Assembly: GCA_019239975.1 (NCBI GenBank)
Contig: JAFAZE010000141.1
Span: 1-64,000, forward strand
Direction of reading: 5' to 3'
Length of the DNA stretch: 64,000 bases
Origin: Streptosporangiaceae bacterium
Lineage (GTDB): Bacteria > Actinomycetota > Actinomycetes > Streptosporangiales > Streptosporangiaceae
Below are positions 59,589 to 64,000 of this stretch, one piece after another. Numbering within the stretch: the stretch's first letter is position 1; each line of letters starts with the position of its first letter. The notes under the pieces were generated by a model, which ran no database searches, was not told the DNA's origin, and saw only the letters and a list, made by a program, of their open reading frames with translations. A program made the position numbers and the translations under genes.

Positions 59589-61298
59589 TCAGCGCCCGGC
59601 GCCCTCGCCAATTCCGGGAAGGACCCGGGTGTGCTCTATCCGGACGGCCTGGAGGTCCCGCGGGTTCAGGCCGAGCAGCTTCAGGATCGTCGGGGCGATC
59701 TGGGTGGTCTCGACCGGAGCGTCGATGGCCCGGCCGTGCTCGAGACCGGGCAGCACGACGAGGATGGGAACGTTGCGGTCCTGCTGGTCGTCGCCGCCGT
59801 GCTCGGCGATCTTGCCCTTACCGCCGGTGTAGACGACGCCGTGCTGGGCGATGCCGAGGATGTCGGGGTGCCGCGGCTCGCTGGCCGGGACGCCGAAGAA
59901 GTCGGCGGAGGCCTCGCCCGCGTAGACCTTCTTCAGCCCGGACTCCGGCACCGTGACCGGGTTTCCGCTGATGTTGTTCCCGGCCGCGGAGTGCATGAGC
60001 AGATACCGCTTGACGAAGCCGGCCGCTGCCTGCGAGCGGTCGCTCAGCCACAGCAGCATCCCGTCGTCATCGGTGGAGAAGATGACGAGATCGCCCGCCC
60101 CGGGGTGGGCGGCCTTCCACGCCGCGTTGATCGCGCCGATGATCGGCCCATCCGGGACACGGGCCAGGGTGGCCGGGTCGGTCGGCGACTGGCCGTGCTT
60201 GGCGGAGAGGATGAGCACGGTGCTGCTGGCCAGGCCCCGTGCGTGGATCTCCGACACCATCGCGGCGACCTCGGTGTTGATGTAGTTGAGCGCGCGCACC
60301 AGCAGCGGGCCGGGTACCGTCCCGCCCGGCAGGTACCCGCCGGTGAGGCCGTCGGAGGTGGGTAGCTTCTGCGCGGTGGAGACGGTCTGGAAGTTCGTCC
60401 CGAAGATGGCCGGGACACCCACGTGGTGAGCGCGGCTGTGGTCGTACCCGTCGATCTCGTTCAGGATCGCCCGCACCTTGTAGGAGTCGTACCGCATGGT
60501 CGCGGCGTTGTCGCTGGTCCAGTCCTTGCCCGCGGGATAGCCGGTGGCCTGGCTGTTGATCTCCGGGGTGAAGAAGTCCTGTACGCCGTTTCCGGACGGC
60601 CCGTCGAACATCTGGTACGCGGGGTGCTTGTCCGACCAGGCGGTGCGCAGCCCGTGATCCCTGGCCACGTTGAAGATCGTGTTGACCTTCAGGTACTGGT
60701 TCGGGTAGACCGGCTTGCACGTCTTCGCGTTGACCGGCATTGCCGCGGGGTTGAGCACGTCCAGCGGATCGCCGGTCATCCGCAGGATGCTGCCCGGCAG
60801 GCCGGTCAGGCCCTGGCCGGCGTCGAGCGAGTTCGAATTCTTGTCCAGGGCCTCCTCATAGGCGGCCTCGCCGCCCGGTGCGGGGCCCGAGCAGTTCGTC
60901 GTCCCCGCGGGGAACACGTCGTGGTTCCACGTGTCGTCGTAATAGACGCCGGTAACCCGCGGATCGCCGCCCGTCACCTGACCGGTCATGCCGGGAGAGG
61001 AGTCGGAGGGGAACGGCGTTATGGCGCCGCTGTATTCCAGGCCGTGACGCTCGAGCTTGGCCAGCACCGAATTCGGGAAGGCGCGTACGTACCAGGCGAG
61101 ATCCTGCTGGTGCAGCCCGTCCACCGAGATCAGGAGCACATGCTTGATGCTGGAATCATCGTGAGTGGCCAGGGCGGAGTGATCATGAGTGGCCAGGGCG
61201 GGGTGGCCCGTCGCCGCCGACGCGAGAGCCGCGCTGCCGAGCACCACCGTGGCGCTCGCGACGGCGGCTCCGGCTCGCCGGATTGGTCCCGTTCGCAT
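59589..61298 (-). CDS. Secreted alkaline-phosphatase-superfamily phosphodiesterase/nucleotide pyrophosphatase
   Basis: The 569-residue precursor starts at ATG 61298 with GGGAGGGA and has a signal peptide (to about ALASA, 30). The catalytic domain has HVLLISVDGLHQQDL (metal Asp), PSDSSPGMTGQVTGGDPRVT (nucleophile Thr/Ser region), DDGMLLWLSD and AEHGGDDQQDRNVPILVV (metal His/Asp). It belongs to type I phosphodiesterases that cleave nucleotide or lipid phosphodiesters outside the cell. A short tandem duplication encodes ALATHDHSALATHDD near residue 37. It converges on the response regulator. Confidence 0.85.
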   Translation of the reverse strand: MRTGPIRRAGAAVASATVVLGSAALASAATGHPALATHDHSALATHDDSSIKHVLLISVDGLHQQDLAWYVRAFPNSVLAKLERHGLEYSGAITPFPSDSSPGMTGQVTGGDPRVTGVYYDDTWNHDVFPAGTTNCSGPAPGGEAAYEEALDKNSNSLDAGQGLTGLPGSILRMTGDPLDVLNPAAMPVNAKTCKPVYPNQYLKVNTIFNVARDHGLRTAWSDKHPAYQMFDGPSGNGVQDFFTPEINSQATGYPAGKDWTSDNAATMRYDSYKVRAILNEIDGYDHSRAHHVGVPAIFGTNFQTVSTAQKLPTSDGLTGGYLPGGTVPGPLLVRALNYINTEVAAMVSEIHARGLASSTVLILSAKHGQSPTDPATLARVPDGPIIGAINAAWKAAHPGAGDLVIFSTDDDGMLLWLSDRSQAAAGFVKRYLLMHSAAGNNISGNPVTVPESGLKKVYAGEASADFFGVPASEPRHPDILGIAQHGVVYTGGKGKIAEHGGDDQQDRNVPILVVLPGLEHGRAIDAPVETTQIAPTILKLLGLNPRDLQAVRIEHTRVLPGIGEGAGR

Positions 61299-61440
61299 GA
61301 GGTCCCTCCCTCTCTGGGCGCGGCCCGGCGCCGGCGCCCCTGACACCGTCTCGGGCCGAAGCGACACCCACTTGACCGCGACCTGAACGGCAGATGACGC
61401 CACGCCAGCCACGCCGGCATTGGGTCACGTCAGCCCCGCT

Positions 61441-61516
61441 AGTCACACCAGCACCATGCCACATGATCGCGGAAACCAGAGTGCCGCCGGCGACCCGGCG
61501 TTTCCGCGATCATGAT
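61441..61516 (-). repeat. Dispersed palindromic repeat, family 2, copy C
   Basis: On the minus strand it reads ATGATCGCGGAAACGCCGGG, then GGTTTCCGCGATCATG and a TGGTGCTGGTGTGAC flank. It matches copy A over about 70 bases including that flank. It lies between the phosphodiesterase start and the acetyltransferase start. Confidence 0.65.
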
Positions 61517-61568
61517 GCCTGCCCGTACCGTATGTCTGTTGTGATACACACGAGCCTCCGGAGGTGGC

Positions 61569-62525
61569 GTGATCTTCCGTTCCACGGCCGAAAGTGACCT
61601 CGAGCGTTTCAGCCCGCTCTTCGCCGGGGATCCCCCCGGCTCCATGACGGCTGACCGGTACCGCAGGCGGATCAGCACCGGTGAGCACCGGCCCGAGTGG
61701 ACCTGGATCGCCGAGGAGAGCGCCCGCGGCCCGGTACTCGCGGTCGCGGCCTGGTGGGGCCAGCCAGGAGAGTCGCTGCCCGTCAGCCTCGACAGCCTGT
61801 TCGCCGCCGAATCGCTGAGTTCCGCGGACCGCGTCAGCGTCGCCGCTGGCCTGATCACCGCCGCACAGGAAGCGTTCGCGAAGGCGGGCGCGCCCGAGGC
61901 GCCGGCCTACCACGTCTTCCTGCCCGCGGGGTGGCGCGACCAGCCCAGCGTGGCCGCGGCGTTCGGCTGGCGGGAACGGGCAGCGAGGCAGGCGGGGCTC
62001 ACCGCGACCCTGGAACGGCTCAGTTACGAGTGGACGCCGCGCGATGGCCTGCCCGCCCCGCGGAATCGCCTGGTGTTCCGCGCCGAACCCGACGACGAGG
62101 TGTTCGCGCTCCTTTTCGAGCGGACTCTGCAGGGCACGCTGGACGCGACGTCCAGGCAAGAGGCCGCGAAGATGGGCGCCGAGGCGCAGGCCCGCCAGGA
62201 CATGGCGTTCTACCGGGACAAAATGCCGGGGGAGCGCTCCTGGTGGCGGATCGCCGAGACGCCGGGCGGCGAGGTGGCGGGCTTCGGCATCCCGTCGCGG
62301 AACACGGAATTCCCGGTCGTCGGCTACCTGGGCGTGCTCCCCGGGCATCGGGGGCACGGATACGCCGAGGACATACTCGCCGAGATCACCCGGATCCTGG
62401 CGGCGGAGGCCGCCGCCCAGGTGATCCGCGCCGATACCGACCTGGCGAACCGGCCGATGGCCGCCGCCTTCGAGCGCGTCGGCTACCGCAACACCGAGAG
62501 CCACCTGGTGCTGTCCGCGCCCTAA
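61569..62525 (+). CDS. GNAT-family N-acetyltransferase (two-domain)
   Basis: This 318-residue protein has an N-terminal half and a C-terminal GNAT domain; the acetyl-CoA motif is VVGYLGVLPGHRGHGYAEDI (near 255), followed by ADTDLANRPMAAAFERVGYR. The first half also resembles a degenerate GNAT fold, so it may be a tandem-GNAT protein. The acceptor is unknown. A CGGAGG site precedes the GTG. It overlaps the convergent hydrolase by 4 bases. Confidence 0.85.
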   Translation: MIFRSTAESDLERFSPLFAGDPPGSMTADRYRRRISTGEHRPEWTWIAEESARGPVLAVAAWWGQPGESLPVSLDSLFAAESLSSADRVSVAAGLITAAQEAFAKAGAPEAPAYHVFLPAGWRDQPSVAAAFGWRERAARQAGLTATLERLSYEWTPRDGLPAPRNRLVFRAEPDDEVFALLFERTLQGTLDATSRQEAAKMGAEAQARQDMAFYRDKMPGERSWWRIAETPGGEVAGFGIPSRNTEFPVVGYLGVLPGHRGHGYAEDILAEITRILAAEAAAQVIRADTDLANRPMAAAFERVGYRNTESHLVLSAP

Positions 62526-63781
62526 GGAACGAACTGGATTTCCGGGTAGGCGGGCGACGGCCGGCCGAGCAGTCCCGTGTCGCGGTGGCGTAGCTGGAGG
62601 TCGAAGAAGGCCCGCACGTAGGCGCGCTCGATGGCGATCGCGCGCGTGCCGCTGATGGTGCCGACGAGCTTGGCGAGCTGAGCCGGTGCCAGATGCAGGT
62701 ACGGTGCGGCCTGCGGATAAAGGCTCACCGCGTCGGAGAACGCCAGGTGCTCGGCGCCGCGCAGCCGCAGGTCCAGCCGCCAGCCGCGCAGGTGCGCCCA
62801 GAACGACGCCCACGTGTGATCGACGTTACGGCCATTGTCCTGCGAGCTGATGAGCAGGAACGGGCGGTCCAGGCCCTTGCTGGCAACGGGCCCGTAGATG
62901 GTGCCGTCGAGGTCGATGCCGGCCTTGATCCCGGCATCGGAGAACATCGCGCCCGCCGCGGTGGCACCGCCCATCGAGAAGCCGAACATGCCGACCTCGG
63001 ACAGGTTGAGCGCACCCGCCAGGCCACGGGGGAGCGGCCGGTGCCCGGCGCCGGGGTCGCGGCCGGCGTTGAGCTCCGTGAGCTGGCCGAGCACGAACCG
63101 GGTGTCGGCCACGCGGACGGCCGTGGCCTCCGTGTTGACCCGTTCGCTGTCCGGCGGCAGCGTGCTCACCTCGACGTGCCCGTCGGGGAACTCCACCTCA
63201 CCGGAGTCATGGGTGTGGTCGATGGTGACCACGATGTACCCGTGGCTGGCCAGGTCTTCGACGATCGCGGTGTCGATGCTCCGGTCGAGGCGATCGGCGG
63301 GGGAGAACAGCACGACCGGGCGCCCGCCGCACCGCCGGTCCACGGGCGCGCCCACGTGCCCGTCGGTGACGGGCAGCCGGACCAGGCCCGGGGCGACTCC
63401 CTGGCGCCGCTCGAAGTGGGCGGCCGCCGCCGGTTCCAGCCACGGGGCAAGGGGATAACGGCCGGTATCCCGCGCCGGGTACCAGATGCTGATCATCAGC
63501 TGGCGCACCTCATGACCCGGCACCCACGGATCGGTGCGCGAGCGGTCGGTCAGGTGCAGCGAGACCACGCCGATGCGGTACGGCCCGGTGGGCGGCGGCA
63601 GCGTGAGCTGCAGGGGCTTCGCGGTGAGCCGAGGGGACGCCGCGGGAGCTGCGGGAGCCGCTGGCGCCGCGGCAGCGGCGGATGGCCGGGACGCCGCGGC
63701 GGCCGGCGCCGAGGCCGCGGCGGGCGCCGCGAACGGGAGAGACGAGATGAGCAGGTACGCCGGGAAACGGATCATGCGCAT
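62522..63781 (-). CDS. Secreted alpha/beta hydrolase (PAF-acetylhydrolase-like)
   Basis: The 419-residue precursor has a signal peptide followed by an Ala/Pro-rich linker (to about 50). The hydrolase domain has YRIGVVSLHL, SIWYPARDTGRYPLAPWL, VVLFSPADRLDRSIDTAIVE, the nucleophile Ser in GMFGFSMGGATAAG and a late His in AEHLAFSDA. The pattern is that of platelet-activating-factor acetylhydrolase-like lipases and esterases. It would hydrolyse short-chain esters outside the cell. Confidence 0.85.
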   Translation of the reverse strand: MRMIRFPAYLLISSLPFAAPAAASAPAAAASRPSAAAAAPAAPAAPAASPRLTAKPLQLTLPPPTGPYRIGVVSLHLTDRSRTDPWVPGHEVRQLMISIWYPARDTGRYPLAPWLEPAAAAHFERRQGVAPGLVRLPVTDGHVGAPVDRRCGGRPVVLFSPADRLDRSIDTAIVEDLASHGYIVVTIDHTHDSGEVEFPDGHVEVSTLPPDSERVNTEATAVRVADTRFVLGQLTELNAGRDPGAGHRPLPRGLAGALNLSEVGMFGFSMGGATAAGAMFSDAGIKAGIDLDGTIYGPVASKGLDRPFLLISSQDNGRNVDHTWASFWAHLRGWRLDLRLRGAEHLAFSDAVSLYPQAAPYLHLAPAQLAKLVGTISGTRAIAIERAYVRAFFDLQLRHRDTGLLGRPSPAYPEIQFVP

Positions 63782-63829
63782 GGCTGAGTGGCCCTTCGTG
63801 CAAGGAGTTCGTGCAAGGAGATAGAGGCC

Positions 63830-63958
63830 GCGCCCGTCAGGCGGTGTGTGTCAGGCAGCGCCCGTCAGGCGGTGTCTGTCAGGCGGTGTGTGTCAGGCAG
63901 CGCCTGTCAGGCGGTGTCTGTCAGGCGGTGTGTGTCAGGCCGCGTCTGTCAGGCGGCG
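63830..63958. repeat. Tandem repeat of GTCAGGCGGTGT-like units
   Basis: About nine 12-18 base units built on GTCAGGCGGTGT and GTCAGGCAGCGC lie between the hydrolase start and the next gene. Each unit contains TCAGGC, which also forms the stop region of the next gene, so the repeat probably grew from that gene end. It is not CRISPR-like. Confidence 0.75.
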
Positions 63959-64000
63959 CGCCGGTGCAGCAGCCAGACGGCGCCGCCCAGCGCGGCCGCG
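63949..64000 (-). CDS. C-terminal end of a membrane protein (partial)
   Basis: The minus-strand frame entering from the right edge reads AAALGGAVWLLHRRAA before TGA at 63949-63951. A hydrophobic stretch followed by Arg-Arg is a typical C-terminal membrane anchor of secreted or surface proteins. Only 16 codons are visible, so no family can be given. Confidence 0.4.
   Translation of the reverse strand, partial: AAALGGAVWLLHRRAA

Noticed and set aside
63830-63958. CRISPR array
   Set aside because: Short degenerate units without spacers; simple tandem repeat.

Overview
The window is chromosomal DNA of a high-GC Gram-positive actinobacterium. The evidence is very GC-rich codon use, frequent GTG starts, GGAGG-type ribosome binding sites, and families typical of large-genome actinomycetes: DUF222/HNH, the ATP-binding protein - XRE/DUF5753 - DUF397 module, an ECF sigma factor with a SnoaL tail, LCP, DUF5937-ArsR and type II Wadjet. 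I cannot name genus or species; a soil-type actinomycete of the Streptosporangiales kind is a guess.

Layout. 0-7.5 kb: 3' end of leuS, a duplicated LolA/RseB-like protein on the opposite strand, a DUF222/HNH nuclease, a sirtuin divergent from an NRDE protein, a fatty-acyl-CoA synthetase and a MarR regulator. 7.5-32 kb: an accessory stretch rich in remnants and selfish or defence-like genes. It holds an MFS stump fused to a SnoaL gene, the 3' end of a group II intron, a secreted protease, a collapsed type II Wadjet locus (JetA/JetB fused out of frame, JetC absent, JetD present), a GH3 glycosidase, a macro-domain protein, two paralogous TIM-barrel proteins, two loci with a RelA/SpoT-like pyrophosphokinase toxin domain and a small partner domain (fused at 22.1-22.9 kb, separate genes at 25.3-26.5 kb), a regulator/anti-sigma/DUF397 module, an ArsR-MFS operon, a DUF4143 stump and a lysozyme-ricin secreted protein.

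32-44 kb: a TetR-controlled efflux pump, an amidohydrolase, a HerA-NurA ATPase-nuclease pair with a coding minisatellite, a thioesterase divergent from an HxlR regulator, a formate-THF ligase stump next to a MetE-like methyltransferase, and an LCP cell-wall ligase. 44-51 kb: a coherent nitrogen-compound catabolic cluster. An operon of Lrp regulator, glutamine-synthetase-like enzyme, Dabb protein and APC permease is divergent from an operon of PLP aminotransferase, cupin and SDR, with an inverted repeat between them. 51-64 kb: a MerR regulator with two operator-like palindromes, a glutamine amidotransferase, an ECF sigma factor, an ABC exporter operon (ATPase and two permeases, one carrying a large extracytoplasmic insert), a divergent histidine kinase/response regulator pair, a secreted phosphodiesterase, a GNAT acetyltransferase and a secreted PAF-acetylhydrolase-like enzyme. 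The window ends in a tandem repeat and the last codons of another gene.

Two families of short dispersed palindromic repeats occur in the intergenic gaps (copies near 12.4 and 42.6 kb; copies near 35.8, 39.6 and 61.5 kb). The most promising novelty is the pyrophosphokinase toxin with its YYAIV-type partner domain, seen fused at one locus and as a separate gene at another.
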